A stretch of DNA of 64,000 nt from Acidilobaceae archaeon (GTDB lineage: Archaea > Thermoproteota > Thermoprotei_A > Sulfolobales > Acidilobaceae): assembly GCA_025058835.1 (NCBI GenBank), contig JANXEI010000002.1:62001-126000 (forward strand). Direction: 5' to 3'. Positions 8,885 through 17,567 of this stretch are shown here, one piece after another. Below the pieces are notes generated by a model. That model was not told the DNA's origin. It saw only the letters and a list, made by a program, of their open reading frames with translations, and ran no database searches. The stretch's first letter is position 1; every line of letters starts with the position of its first letter. The position numbers and the translations under genes were made by a program.

Positions 8885-9132
8885 GCTTCTGTCCTCTTAG
8901 GCAAGGCTATCTCTGAGGAGGGAGTGTAGGCTCCTCCAGCCCAAATGTTCCCGCACTTCCTACATCTCCAGATACCCACTGAGACCCTCTCGACCGTGCC
9001 CTTTGCCCCGCAGAAGGGACACTCGTGCTCCGCGCTCATCTTCAACAGTATCTCCCTTACCCTCTTCCTCACGCTCACTCCGTACCTAGCGCCGTACTTG
9101 CCCACAGGCCCTACTACTTTGGTCCTCCCCAC
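8881..9132 (-). CDS. rpl37ae: Ribosomal protein L37Ae (eL43)
   Basis: A zinc-ribbon protein of the large ribosomal subunit, 83 residues. It shows GRTKVVGPVGKYGARYG at the start and a CPFC...CRKC pair in HECPFCGAKGTVERVSV and WRCRKCGNIWAGGAYTP. It is the last ribosomal gene of the exosome superoperon. The start is GTG, one base after the rrp42 stop. Confidence 0.97.
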   Translation of the reverse strand: MGRTKVVGPVGKYGARYGVSVRKRVREILLKMSAEHECPFCGAKGTVERVSVGIWRCRKCGNIWAGGAYTPSSEIALPKRTEA

Positions 9133-9133
9133 T

Positions 9134-9970
9134 CTATTTCCCTCCTCCCCTCACCTGCTCCAGTGCTTTAAAGTAGATCTGTGAGGCCTCCTTGGACACC
9201 TTTATGGCCTCTTGCAGCTCCTCCGCCCTCATGCCGCCGCTCCCCGTCTTCTGTGCCCCCACTATCCTCAGGTTCTCGTCGAAGGAGAGCACTAGCCTGT
9301 AGTCTGAGATCACTTCTTCCTCGAAGTTAGGGTCTACTATTATGTAGTTCCCCACCTTTGCAGTCGTGACAGTCACCACGCTGTGGTCCACCTTGAGCCT
9401 CCTCCCCTTCGTTCCCCTCTTCACTACCACCTCGCCGGTCTCCAGCTCCTCAAAGTCTGGAAGCTCGGTAGAGAGGAGGGCTGCCATGGTCGCTAACATG
9501 CTAGCGTCGAACAAGTTCCCGTCGTGATCGAGCACATAGACGTCCACCCACACGTTCCAGACCTTCTCCCCCGGCCTGAGGACGAGGGCCTCGAGGTCTA
9601 CGGCCCTCACCTCCCGCAGGCTCCTGTCGATCACCCTTGCAAGTTCTATTGCGTTCTCATCCGGCGGCCCAGGCTCGAACATGGGAGATGCGAGGGGCAC
9701 GTTCTCTGCATGAACGACGAGCACCCCCTGGTTAGGTGTGTCCTTGAAGGGACTCGTCGCCTCTACCTTGACCCCTGCAAGCACTTGCGTGTTGCCCAGC
9801 CTCACCAGCGCTGAGCCCTCTGCCTTCTCCAGGACCCCCACCTTGATCTCGAGCTGTCTAGGAGCCCTGATGCTCCTGCCGTCCTCCCTCACTCCCCTCT
9901 TGTATAGGTTGAGATATGATTGCCTCTTGAGGGCTGGCACTACGGGCAGCTTGAAAGGAGTTACGCTCAC
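9134..9970 (-). CDS. rrp42: Exosome subunit Rrp42
   Basis: Rrp42 is the structural RNase PH-like partner of Rrp41 in the archaeal exosome ring. The 278-residue protein begins with the extended [17 protein letters not shown] segment typical of Rrp42 and has [17 protein letters not shown] and a full PH fold. The acidic catalytic cluster found in Rrp41 is absent, as expected. GTG 9970 overlaps the rrp41 stop (GTGA). Confidence 0.96.
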   Translation of the reverse strand: MSVTPFKLPVVPALKRQSYLNLYKRGVREDGRSIRAPRQLEIKVGVLEKAEGSALVRLGNTQVLAGVKVEATSPFKDTPNQGVLVVHAENVPLASPMFEPGPPDENAIELARVIDRSLREVRAVDLEALVLRPGEKVWNVWVDVYVLDHDGNLFDASMLATMAALLSTELPDFEELETGEVVVKRGTKGRRLKVDHSVVTVTTAKVGNYIIVDPNFEEEVISDYRLVLSFDENLRIVGAQKTGSGGMRAEELQEAIKVSKEASQIYFKALEQVRGGGK

Positions 9971-10686
9971 TCCTCCACCACCTCGTAGCTCTGCCTGAGC
10001 ACGCTTTTCTGCATAGCCACCAGCTGCTCTATTGCCTTGAGCGCCATGGAGAGTCCCCTGTTCACCTCCTCTTCAGTGAGGACTCCGTTCAGCTGGAAGA
10101 GCGTTATCAGCCCTAGGTCTGGCGCTGCGGCTACCGGCATGTCTGCCTCTCCAGCCGAGTCCTCCGTCTCGTCCACATCGAGCACGAGGGTGCCCGATAT
10201 CTTCCCTACGGCAACGCTCCCCACGAGGGCCTTCATGGGCAGGCCTGCATCTGCAAGCGCCAGGGAGGCAGCAGTGATCCCTGCAGCCCTAGTGCCCCCG
10301 TCAGCCTGGAGTACCTCTACGAACACGTCTATGACAGTTCTCGGGTACTCGGAAGTTATGATCACGTCCTCCAGTGCCTCCCTTATCACTTTCGAGAGCT
10401 CCACCTCCCTCCTGGAGGGAGCAGGGTTCTTCCTCTCGGCAGTGGAGAAGGGAGCCATGTGGTACCTGACCCTCAATATGGCCTTCTCTGGCAGCACCAT
10501 GAACCGCTGGGTGGGCTCCCTAGGGCCGTAAACGGCAGCAAGCACCTTCGTCTTTCCGAACTCAACCATTGCCGAACCAGACGCGTTTGCTAGAACTCCT
10601 ACCCTCATGCTCACAGGCCTCATCTCATCAGGCCTTCTGCCGTCATGCCTCAGCCCCCTTTCGTCTATTCCCACCTTCGCCTTCAT
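9967..10686 (-). CDS. rrp41: Exosome catalytic subunit Rrp41
   Basis: Rrp41 is the phosphorolytic 3'-5' exonuclease subunit of the exosome. The 239-residue protein has [15 protein letters not shown] at the start, [34 protein letters not shown] and the acidic active-site stretch [18 protein letters not shown], in which the aspartates that bind metal are preserved. ATG 10686 overlaps the rrp4 stop (ATGA). Confidence 0.97.
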   Translation of the reverse strand: MKAKVGIDERGLRHDGRRPDEMRPVSMRVGVLANASGSAMVEFGKTKVLAAVYGPREPTQRFMVLPEKAILRVRYHMAPFSTAERKNPAPSRREVELSKVIREALEDVIITSEYPRTVIDVFVEVLQADGGTRAAGITAASLALADAGLPMKALVGSVAVGKISGTLVLDVDETEDSAGEADMPVAAAPDLGLITLFQLNGVLTEEEVNRGLSMALKAIEQLVAMQKSVLRQSYEVVEE

Positions 10687-11372
10687 ATCCCCTTCCTCCT
10701 CCTCTCCTCCTCTATGAAGTTAGCTACCCTCTCCGTCAGGCCGGGGATGTGAGCTTCCCTCTCTATAAGCTTTATGGCCATGATGGCTACTGCTTCCAGC
10801 TCAGGGCTGGGACAGTCTACGTGAACTCTTCCGTTGGTTGCGGGGAAGAGGGAGCAGCCCGTCTTCTCCTCCACTAACGCCGTCATGCTCCTCTTCTTCC
10901 CTATTATCCTAGGGATCTTGGCAGGGGGGACGTCTATCACGGCTCCTTTGATTAGCTTCCCTAGGCCCTCTCCCTGGACAGTGAGGAGGGGGCTCCTCGT
11001 CTTGTCAAAAGCGAATATCCTTGCCTTTAGGTACTCGCCCGGCTTGAGGATCTGGTAGAGATCGTCCGTGGAGGGGTTGAAGGACCTCCCCAGGAAGTCT
11101 TGAGCATATAATAAGGCAGAGTAGGGGGAGTTTATGTCCACGTTCCAGCTTGTGGCTGCCACCGCCTCCACTAGCCCTATCACAATGTCCCCCGGCTTGG
11201 GTACGTAAATGCTCTTGAGCGGCACAAAGAACCCCTTCCCCTCGCGCTGCGAGATCATGCCCAAGACGGTAGCCACCTTCTCCTGGCCCACCTCTGTCAC
11301 GAAAGGCCTCTCCGCCTCGACCCTCGAGTCTAGCCTGTCGCCTGGCAGCACTATCTGTCCATAGGTCTTCAT
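10683..11372 (-). CDS. rrp4: Exosome RNA-binding cap subunit Rrp4
   Basis: Rrp4 forms the cap of the exosome and feeds RNA into the Rrp41/42 ring. The order is an N-terminal beta domain (IVLPGD), an S1 domain ([14 protein letters not shown]...WNVDINSP) and a KH domain ([21 protein letters not shown]). Length is 229 residues from ATG 11372, which shares a base with the SBDS stop (TGATG); a TTG one codon upstream is less likely. Confidence 0.96.
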   Translation of the reverse strand: MKTYGQIVLPGDRLDSRVEAERPFVTEVGQEKVATVLGMISQREGKGFFVPLKSIYVPKPGDIVIGLVEAVAATSWNVDINSPYSALLYAQDFLGRSFNPSTDDLYQILKPGEYLKARIFAFDKTRSPLLTVQGEGLGKLIKGAVIDVPPAKIPRIIGKKRSMTALVEEKTGCSLFPATNGRVHVDCPSPELEAVAIMAIKLIEREAHIPGLTERVANFIEEERRRKGI

Positions 11373-12073
11373 CAAGACACCACCTTCACGTTAACGTTAG
11401 CCCTCCCCTTGGCTATCTCCTGCACCTTGTTCATAACGTCTACCTGCGCCCCTGCTGGCACCTCCAGCTCAACCTTTAGGCTCCCGTCCTTCAGCCACTC
11501 GCTCCTCTTCACCTCCCCCATCCTCTTCGCCTCCGACATCAGCCTCCCTGCCACGTCAGATGGAACGGTGACCTCGAGCAGTGCCCGAGCTATCTTTATG
11601 GGCATCAAGCGGGCTAGCTTGGACACGATCTCTATTGCTTGGCTCTCTGCATCTCTGTAGAGATCTACTGAGACCCCAGCCTGCTCCATGGCTGCCTCTA
11701 TCCTCTGCTCAGGGATGGGGAGCTTGGTCTTAGGGTCTATGGCGTTCCTCACTATGTAAGCAATAACCTTCCTCTTCTTTGCCTCCAGAAGCCTCCTCCT
11801 CTCCTCCTCCGTGAGCTGTATCTTGCCCTCCTTGAGTATCCTCTCTGCTATAACCTTCACGTCCTCTGTACCAAAGGCCTTCCTTAGGCTCTCAGGGCTC
11901 GCCTTGAGGGCCTTCCTGCTGTCCTTGAAGACTGTGTCCGACCAGAGCACCTCGTCCATCTCCACCTTCTCTCCCTCCTTGTACCTGAAGGCGCTCTCTG
12001 GCCTCACGAGCACCTCGAAACGCTCTCCCTTGATCTCTAACCAGGCTACAACGTAGCTCTGCTTTTTAGACAA
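11372..12073 (-). CDS. sbds: SBDS/Sdo1 ribosome maturation protein
   Basis: The archaeal SBDS homologue helps release the anti-association factor from the large subunit, and has been reported to contact the exosome through DnaG. The protein of 233 residues has the three usual domains: an N-terminal FYSH domain (RFEVLVRPESAFRYKEGE), a helical middle domain (RRRLLEAKKRKVIAYIVRNAIDP) and a ferredoxin-like C-terminal domain. The start is a TTG at 12073 preceded by a GGGGGG run. Confidence 0.95.
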   Translation of the reverse strand: MSKKQSYVVAWLEIKGERFEVLVRPESAFRYKEGEKVEMDEVLWSDTVFKDSRKALKASPESLRKAFGTEDVKVIAERILKEGKIQLTEEERRRLLEAKKRKVIAYIVRNAIDPKTKLPIPEQRIEAAMEQAGVSVDLYRDAESQAIEIVSKLARLMPIKIARALLEVTVPSDVAGRLMSEAKRMGEVKRSEWLKDGSLKVELEVPAGAQVDVMNKVQEIAKGRANVNVKVVS

Positions 12074-12093
12074 ACTTAACCCCCCAACAGGGG

Positions 12094-12870
12094 TCAGAGG
12101 TTCCTCTCCACTCTCTTGACGAATTCTGCAATCTCTGAGGGGGACAGCTTCGCATAGCTCCTCTCTTTAGCATCCACGTAGCCCACCTCCACCAGCTCGT
12201 GGAAGGCAGGCAGCAGCGTCTCCTTCTTCTCATCCCCTCCAGAGAGCCTGCTCCTCACGAGCGCCTCAATGGAGAGCTCTATCATGGCATCTACACTGAG
12301 GTCCTCCCTGTAGTTCTTCTCGAAGAAAGCGCTCACATAGCTGTCCCCTATGCCGATGGCTACTGCCTTGTAGCTAAGGTACTGCCCGCCTGGATCTGTC
12401 CTGTACAGCTTCACCTGTCCACCAGGGTTAACGCCGCCGAAGATCAGGGCAACTCCGAAAGGCCTTACGCCGCCGTGCTGCGTATAGGCTTGCTTTATGT
12501 CCGCCACTGCCTTTGAGAGGTACTCAACGGTGGCCTGCTCGCCGTAAACGAGCCTGTGCCTAACTGCGATCACCCTCACATAGTCTATGAGCACTCTCCC
12601 GTCGCTGCCCATACCTGCAAAGGCCACGCCCACGTGGTCGTCCACCTTGTAGATCTTCTCAATGTCAGCCACGTCGAGGAGGATAGAGAGTTTCCTCTTC
12701 TCCGCTGCCAAAACCACGCCGTGAAGGCTCTTCACCCCTAGGCTGGTCCAACCCTTCTTAACGGCCTCGAATGCATATCTCACCTGGTAGAGATCTCCCT
12801 CTGGCGAAAATATTGTGGCAGCCCTATCATATGCCATTACCTGGGGCGTCGCAAAGGCCAAACGCCTCAC
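12094..12870 (-). CDS. psmA: Proteasome alpha subunit
   Basis: Forms the outer gating rings of the 20S proteasome. The signature YDRAATIFSPEGDLYQVRYAFEAVKKGWTSLG is split here as AATIFSPEGDLYQVRYAF and the following AVKKGWT; the typical alpha fold follows for 258 residues. The GTG start at 12870 yields an 11-residue leader before the conserved MAYDRAATIF; the internal ATG at that point is an alternative start. A TATA-like ATTTAA on the minus strand at 12897-12902 fits a leaderless transcript. No beta subunit lies in the window. Confidence 0.95.
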   Translation of the reverse strand: MRRLAFATPQVMAYDRAATIFSPEGDLYQVRYAFEAVKKGWTSLGVKSLHGVVLAAEKRKLSILLDVADIEKIYKVDDHVGVAFAGMGSDGRVLIDYVRVIAVRHRLVYGEQATVEYLSKAVADIKQAYTQHGGVRPFGVALIFGGVNPGGQVKLYRTDPGGQYLSYKAVAIGIGDSYVSAFFEKNYREDLSVDAMIELSIEALVRSRLSGGDEKKETLLPAFHELVEVGYVDAKERSYAKLSPSEIAEFVKRVERNL

Positions 12871-12903
12871 CTGACTTTATCACTGCCCTCTAAGGCTTAA
12901 ATG
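12871..12903. promoter_or_regulatory. Overlapping back-to-back promoters of psmA and rnp2
   Basis: Only 30 bases separate the two start codons. The plus-strand TTAAATG (12897-12903), read on the minus strand as CATTTAA, lies about 28 bases before the psmA GTG. The plus-strand ACTTTATC (12874-12881) lies about 24 bases before the rnp2 ATG. Both messages would be leaderless, and each TATA region coincides with the start of the other. Confidence 0.45.
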
Positions 12904-13338
12904 TGGGATCTAGGAGTGGACCCTATATCTCTAGCCATCAGCGCCCTGCTAGGCTTCATAGGGGGAGTGGTAGGAGGATATGCTGTGAGGAGGGTAGGCC
13001 TCCCTCCTCTCCTCCTGCTCTCTGCTAGGAAGGAGAGGAAGAGGTACGTTGTCTTCGAAGCCGTGACGACAGAGAGGCTCACAAAGGAGGAGGTGGGCAA
13101 GGCCTTTGTCGGAGCGATGAAGGAACTCTACGGGGAGCTGGGACTCATGGCCAGCAGGGCAAGGCTAGTGGAGTACGATGAGGGGAGGAGGAGAGGGATC
13201 GTGAGGGTGAGGCGGGCCTTCAAAGATCACGTTCTCGGAGCGCTTGGCTACGTGAGGGAGGCGGGGGGCAAGAGGGCCCGGCTGGTACCGATAGCCACCA
13301 CGGGGAGCGTGAGGAGGGCGAGGAGGCTTATCTCCTAG
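12901..13338 (+). CDS. rnp2: RNase P protein subunit 2 (Pop5/Rnp2) with N-terminal membrane-like segment
   Basis: Residues about 45-145 are a Pop5/Rpp14 domain (RKRYVVFEAVTTERLTKEE, VGKAFVGAMKELYGELGL, GIVRVRRAFKDHVLGALG), a protein of the RNase P catalytic core. The first 35 residues instead hold an uncharged run, PISLAISALLGFIGGVVGGY, rich in GxxxG spacings and followed by arginines, which looks like a transmembrane helix. The ATG at 12901 sits at the expected start of a leaderless transcript. An internal GTG would remove the segment. The gene is in the usual place of the superoperon but on the opposite strand; it overlaps the GTPase tail to tail by 11 bases. Confidence 0.85.
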   Translation: MWDLGVDPISLAISALLGFIGGVVGGYAVRRVGLPPLLLLSARKERKRYVVFEAVTTERLTKEEVGKAFVGAMKELYGELGLMASRARLVEYDEGRRRGIVRVRRAFKDHVLGALGYVREAGGKRARLVPIATTGSVRRARRLIS

Positions 13339-14551
13339 CCCCGCTAGCCACTACCTTGATAACGTCGTTCTCCTTAACCTCGTAAGACTCCCCCACCCTC
13401 TGCTTCGTTTTAGCGTTAATCGCATATAGGAAGGTGTCCCCCAGCTCTGTGTGGATCCTGTAGGCTAGCTCCCTCACGCTGGAGCCCTTGGGGATGAGCA
13501 GTACATCTGGCAACACCCTCCCCTGCTTGTCAGTGTACTTGTTCTGGTCCTCTACGGGGTACACGGGGATCAGGGAGAGGCTGCTGAAGAGGGCGACGTT
13601 AATAGCCTCCTGCACTCCCGTAGAGCCCCACCTACGCATTAGCTCCGCAACTCTTTCCAACACTTTCCTAGCCTCTGGGGGGAGCTGGGAGATCACCTGG
13701 AACTCCCTGTCGCCAGGGAGGTAGTCTATCAGTCCCTTCGATGCTGCCCTCCTCAAGGCCAGCTCAGAGAGGGCGCTAGCCGGCACGACGGGGATGCCCT
13801 TGTACTCCTCCTTCAGCCTCTTCACGTTCTCCTCTGCAGGGCTAACGTCAACCTTGTTCGCTACTATGACGAGCGGCTTGGAGAGCTCCCTGAGGCGGGA
13901 GGCGAAGGCCCTCAGCTCCTCCCTGCTCCAGGAGGAGAACCTCTTGTTGTCCAGGCCGGAGAGCCTAATCGCATCGGCAACTTGCCTCTTCGTCACGCCG
14001 AGGCCGGAGAGCCTTTGGGATATGGTGCCGGCGGCATCTGCTGCAACGGCCGTGTCCAGCTGCCTCGCGATCCTCTCCCAGTCCTTGGCTATGATGGAGA
14101 AGAGCCACTCCTCGAACTCGAAGGTCATCTGCCTCACCTCCTCCACAGGGTCATAGCTCCCTGGCTTCACAGGCCTCCCCTCCTCGTCCGTAGAGCCGCT
14201 GGCATCCACCACCAGGAGGAGGACGTCAGCTCTCCTCACATGGTCGAGGAACCTGTTGCCCAGCCCCCTGCCCTGGTGAGCCCCAGGCACCAGCCCTGCC
14301 ACATCTATGATCTTCACGGGGATGAACCGTTGGCCTCTCCTACACAGGCTGTTAGCGGCATCGCAGCCTGGAAGGCCTAGCTCTGTGTGTACACAAGGTT
14401 TCCTAGCATACGTGACGCCCACGTTAGGATCTATGGTCACAAAGGGCCTGTTCTCTATGGGCACGGCTATCTCGGTGGCTGCGGAGAAGAAGGTAGACTT
14501 GCCGGTGTTGGTCTTCCCCACGATCCCCACGAGGACGCTCGTAGGCTCCAA
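13328..14551 (-). CDS. YchF/Ygr210-type P-loop GTPase with TGS domain
   Basis: A translation-factor-class GTPase of the OBG-HflX group (COG0012, archaeal-eukaryotic Ygr210 branch). The P-loop is GIVGKTNTGKST (about residues 9-20), switch II lies in IIDVAGLVPGAHQGRGLGN, the base-specificity motif is NKVD, and the last 65 residues form a TGS domain (VLPDVLLIPKGSSVRELAYRIH). It is thought to bind ribosomes, but the exact role is unknown. The start is TTG at 14551 after a GGGGGAGA element. Confidence 0.93.
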   Translation of the reverse strand: MEPTSVLVGIVGKTNTGKSTFFSAATEIAVPIENRPFVTIDPNVGVTYARKPCVHTELGLPGCDAANSLCRRGQRFIPVKIIDVAGLVPGAHQGRGLGNRFLDHVRRADVLLLVVDASGSTDEEGRPVKPGSYDPVEEVRQMTFEFEEWLFSIIAKDWERIARQLDTAVAADAAGTISQRLSGLGVTKRQVADAIRLSGLDNKRFSSWSREELRAFASRLRELSKPLVIVANKVDVSPAEENVKRLKEEYKGIPVVPASALSELALRRAASKGLIDYLPGDREFQVISQLPPEARKVLERVAELMRRWGSTGVQEAINVALFSSLSLIPVYPVEDQNKYTDKQGRVLPDVLLIPKGSSVRELAYRIHTELGDTFLYAINAKTKQRVGESYEVKENDVIKVVASGARR

Positions 14552-14574
14552 GGTCTCCCCCCTCTCTCATCTCC

Positions 14575-15201
14575 TCAGGCTAATATTCTGTCCATAACGT
14601 AAGAGGGAACGGAGGTGATCCACGACTTAGCCCTCCAGGAGGGGATGCCGAAGGAGGAGAGGAGGCCTATGACGGAGAGGGGGCTCCACAGCTCCTCTGC
14701 CGAGGAGGCATCGCTGGAGATCACGAGGTTCAGGTCGAGGGCGTGAGCCTTGTGGCTTACGTTATAGAGGAGGGAGAGTTGCCTCCCCCTCAGCTCGTTC
14801 AGGGAGAGCTCAAGGGCGCCCCACCCTCTGCTCTTGAAGAGCCTGGCCTCTGACTTGTCTATGAACTTCTCCACCTCCTGCTCTACTCTTATGATGTGAA
14901 CGCTCTTGCTTACGGAGGAGTAACGGAGGGCGTCGAGGCTCCTCGGCCTCACCGCCATAATAACTCCCCTCCTATGCGCCCTGTCGAGGGCCCTCCTCAC
15001 CTCTGCCCTCGTGGAGCCCTCTACGGTAACCCTAGCCACCACCTTCAGCCCCAGATCTTGGGCTGCCCTTGCCAGCTCCTCCCAGCTGAGCCCTTCTGAG
15101 AGCTCTAGCGAGAGGCGGGAGAACCTCAGCTCCCTTGCCCTCTTGAAGATCTCGAGGGCTGCATCGCGGTCCTTGGGCCTTACGGAGAGGTCTGCGTAGA
15201 T
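14575..15201 (-). CDS. rnp3: RNase P protein subunit 3 (Rpp30/Rnp3), start codon unclear (ATC?)
   Basis: This is the TIM-barrel RNase P subunit. The conserved N-terminus, YADLSVRPKDRDAALEIFKR, is encoded, but no ATG, GTG or TTG lies in frame before the GTG at 15042, which would remove 53 conserved residues. The family's first residue aligns with an ATC codon at 15201-15199, eight bases after GAGGTG. Initiation at ATC, or a sequence error there, would give 208 residues, a normal length. The frame stays open upstream through the overlapping COG1325 gene without any usual start codon nearby. Identity is firm; the 5' end is not. Confidence 0.87.
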   Translation of the reverse strand: MYADLSVRPKDRDAALEIFKRARELRFSRLSLELSEGLSWEELARAAQDLGLKVVARVTVEGSTRAEVRRALDRAHRRGVIMAVRPRSLDALRYSSVSKSVHIIRVEQEVEKFIDKSEARLFKSRGWGALELSLNELRGRQLSLLYNVSHKAHALDLNLVISSDASSAEELWSPLSVIGLLSSFGIPSWRAKSWITSVPSYVMDRILA

Positions 15202-15620
15202 TCCAGAGCCACCTCGTAGGCCCTCAGCGCCTCCTCCCTCCTGCCGGAGAAGGAGAAGCGCACCCGCACCACGTCGTCAGACTCGTCCAGCTGGAGCCTC
15301 CCCAGGAACGCCCCCTGCTTGCTCAACCTCAGGAACAGGTCCCCTCCCTTGTCGACCCTCGTGGCTAGAGTAGCTTTCAACTTTGCCCTGTCGAGGTCGT
15401 CGAGGCGAGAGATGAGGTACTTGAGGGCTACCTCTGCGCTTCCCCTAAGCGTCGCTGTGAAGATCTCTATTGGGTTGCCGTGGTGGCCCTCGAGGGTCTC
15501 CGCATTTATGATTACCTTCCCCCTCAGCTCCGGCGGGAAGACCTCGAGGAGCGCCCTCAGCACTCTCTCCCTGTTCTCAGTTGCATGAGCGTAAACCCTA
15601 GCCTCTACGGAGGAGATCAC
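15180..15620 (-). CDS. COG1325 predicted RNA-binding, exosome-associated protein
   Basis: A small protein of 146 residues from the family found between L15e and Rpp30 in archaeal exosome superoperons. It shows the AHATENRERVLRAL start, a GHHGNPIEIF motif and a KGGDLFLRLSKQGAFLG segment. The family is predicted to bind RNA; its role is unproven. It starts at GTG 15620 and overlaps the 5' end of rnp3 by 22 bases. Confidence 0.85.
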   Translation of the reverse strand: MISSVEARVYAHATENRERVLRALLEVFPPELRGKVIINAETLEGHHGNPIEIFTATLRGSAEVALKYLISRLDDLDRAKLKATLATRVDKGGDLFLRLSKQGAFLGRLQLDESDDVVRVRFSFSGRREEALRAYEVALESTQTSP

Positions 15621-15651
15621 GGCAGCCCCCAGGAGAAGAGAGGGTTGAAGT

Positions 15652-16296
15652 TTATTTCTCTGGCCTTATGAGCCTGGAACCTCTGCTCGCCTCGTGGCGC
15701 CTCCTCTCCTCCCTCTCCCTCTGCTTTATCCTCCACTTCTGCCTGTGGGTCCCCTTCAGCCCTCTTGACTTCCTGAGGCCCCTCATCTTCTTCCCAGCGC
15801 TCGTGAGGCCCCTCTGAGGCCTCCCCCTGTGCTTCCCGCTTGCAACCCAGTTCAGCTCAGGGTCGCTGATAATGGAGGGGTGATGAGGATCTACGAGGAT
15901 CACCTCGTACCAAGCGTACCTGCCGTCCTCCCCTACGTAATAGCTGCCGAGAACTACCATGTTCCTGTACTTCACTTGAGCCCTCTCCTCAGCTATGAGC
16001 CTGAGGCTCTTCGCAGGGGCAAAGCCGTAGACGCCCATCCTCTTCGGCCGCCTGCCCTTGTTAGGCCTCTGCTTCCTCATGCCCCCCTTCCTTACCCTTA
16101 CCCTTACCACGACTACTCCCTGCTTTGCCTTGTAGCCCAGCTCGCGGGCCCTCTCAGGCCTAGTGGGTCCCTCTAGCCCCACAACAGAGGGCTGTTTCCT
16201 CCACTCTGCCGTCCTCTCTCTCATCAGCAGGCCGTGCTCTCCATCGTAAGGCCTCTTCCAGAGCTGCCTCATGTAGTGGTATGCTGACCTTGCCAT
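15652..16296 (-). CDS. rpl15e: Ribosomal protein L15e (eL15)
   Basis: A large-subunit protein of 214 residues, strongly basic. Recognised by [37 protein letters not shown] and [13 protein letters not shown]. It heads the minus-strand exosome superoperon and is the usual neighbour of COG1325 and Rpp30. Confidence 0.97.
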   Translation of the reverse strand: MARSAYHYMRQLWKRPYDGEHGLLMRERTAEWRKQPSVVGLEGPTRPERARELGYKAKQGVVVVRVRVRKGGMRKQRPNKGRRPKRMGVYGFAPAKSLRLIAEERAQVKYRNMVVLGSYYVGEDGRYAWYEVILVDPHHPSIISDPELNWVASGKHRGRPQRGLTSAGKKMRGLRKSRGLKGTHRQKWRIKQREREERRRHEASRGSRLIRPEK

Positions 16297-16308
16297 CCCT
16301 TTTCCCCC

Positions 16309-17562
16309 CTAGCCTCCCTCTGGAGCCTTATAAGCTAGCCAACAGTTGTACCTCTCCCCCCTCTCCACGTCCCTGTTCACCACGCACCCAGGCCAGATCC
16401 AGGCATGAGATCCTATCTTCACTCCCGGCATTATGGAGACGTTTATGCCCGTCTTCGCGTAGCCTCCGATAAATGCGCCGAGCTTCCTGAGATCGCTGCT
16501 CACCCTTCCTCCCTTCACGTTCACCTTCACCGCCTCCCCGTCAAAGCGGAAGTTAGCCGTTATCGTCCCCGCTCCCAGGTTCACGTGCTCGCCCACCACG
16601 CTGTCCCCCACGTAGTTCAGGTGAGGAGCCTTCGAGCCCTCCATGATGAGGGAGGCCTTTACCTGAGAGAAGGCCCCTACGTGGGCCTCCTCGAGCATAA
16701 CGGTGTAAGGCCTGATGTGGGAGTGGGGGCCTACCTCAGCCCCTCTCCCTATGAAAGCAGGCCCCTCTACGACTGCAAAGGCCTTCACCTCAGCTCCCTC
16801 CTCCACGTAGACCTTCCCCTCTATCTCAGCCCTCGGGCTCACCTCCCCCTTCACCTCTCCCCTCAGCTCGTGCTCCAGGGCCATCCTGTTCACCAACAGC
16901 AGGTCCCAGGGCCTGCCCACGTCCCTCCACCCCTTCCCGAGGCTAGCCACTGCAACGCTCTCCCTCTGGGCCAGCAGGTTCAAGGCATCTGTCACCTCGT
17001 ACTCCCCTCGCGGTGAGGGCCTTAGCTCTCTCAGCAGCTCTAGGACCTCGTAGTCTAGCTTCAGTGCCCCGGCGAAGACCAGGTTGCCCGCCTCCTCCCC
17101 CTCCTTCGGTTTCTCCCTGACCCTCCTCAGCTCTCCCCTCTCCACCTCAACAGCGCCGTACTCCCAGGGCTTGTCGACTTCTGCAACGAGGAGGGACGGA
17201 GAGGGGAGGTTCGAGAGGATCCTGTAGCCCTCCTCCAGCATGAAGACGTCCGAGTAAACGATGGTATACTCCCCAGGCCCTCCGTGCTCCATTGACCTTG
17301 CTATGGCATGTCCTGTCCCCAGCTCCGCCCCCTGATCTACTACTTCCCCTCCCCCACAGCTCCTCACGGCCTTTTCCAGAGCCTCCTTCATGTAGCTGGC
17401 CACAACGATGATCCTGTCGAACTCCGCGTGCTGGCGCGCGAGCCTGAGATGTCTGCAGAGGAGAGGCTCCCCCAGAACGGGCATAAGGGGCTTAGGCCTC
17501 GTCTCTGAAAGAGGCCTAAGTCTCTCCCCCTTTCCTGCAGCTAGGAGGACTAGGAACCTCAA
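16309..17562 (-). CDS. Bifunctional sugar-1-phosphate nucleotidyltransferase / acetyltransferase (GlmU-like)
   Basis: The N-terminal half is a nucleotidyltransferase (LLAAGKGERLRPLSETRPKP at residue 7 on, a dNTP-binding GxG loop, plus VYSDVF). The C-terminal half is a left-handed beta-helix with hexapeptide repeats (GEHVNLGAGTITAN, YAKTGINVSIMPGVKIG). This matches archaeal enzymes such as ST0452 of Sulfolobus tokodaii, which make UDP-GlcNAc and related sugar nucleotides for protein glycosylation. Length is 417 residues; the start is TTG. It lies between L15e and S3Ae and probably shares their transcript. Confidence 0.9.
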   Translation of the reverse strand: MRFLVLLAAGKGERLRPLSETRPKPLMPVLGEPLLCRHLRLARQHAEFDRIIVVASYMKEALEKAVRSCGGGEVVDQGAELGTGHAIARSMEHGGPGEYTIVYSDVFMLEEGYRILSNLPSPSLLVAEVDKPWEYGAVEVERGELRRVREKPKEGEEAGNLVFAGALKLDYEVLELLRELRPSPRGEYEVTDALNLLAQRESVAVASLGKGWRDVGRPWDLLLVNRMALEHELRGEVKGEVSPRAEIEGKVYVEEGAEVKAFAVVEGPAFIGRGAEVGPHSHIRPYTVMLEEAHVGAFSQVKASLIMEGSKAPHLNYVGDSVVGEHVNLGAGTITANFRFDGEAVKVNVKGGRVSSDLRKLGAFIGGYAKTGINVSIMPGVKIGSHAWIWPGCVVNRDVERGERYNCWLAYKAPEGG

Positions 17563-17567
17563 GCCCC

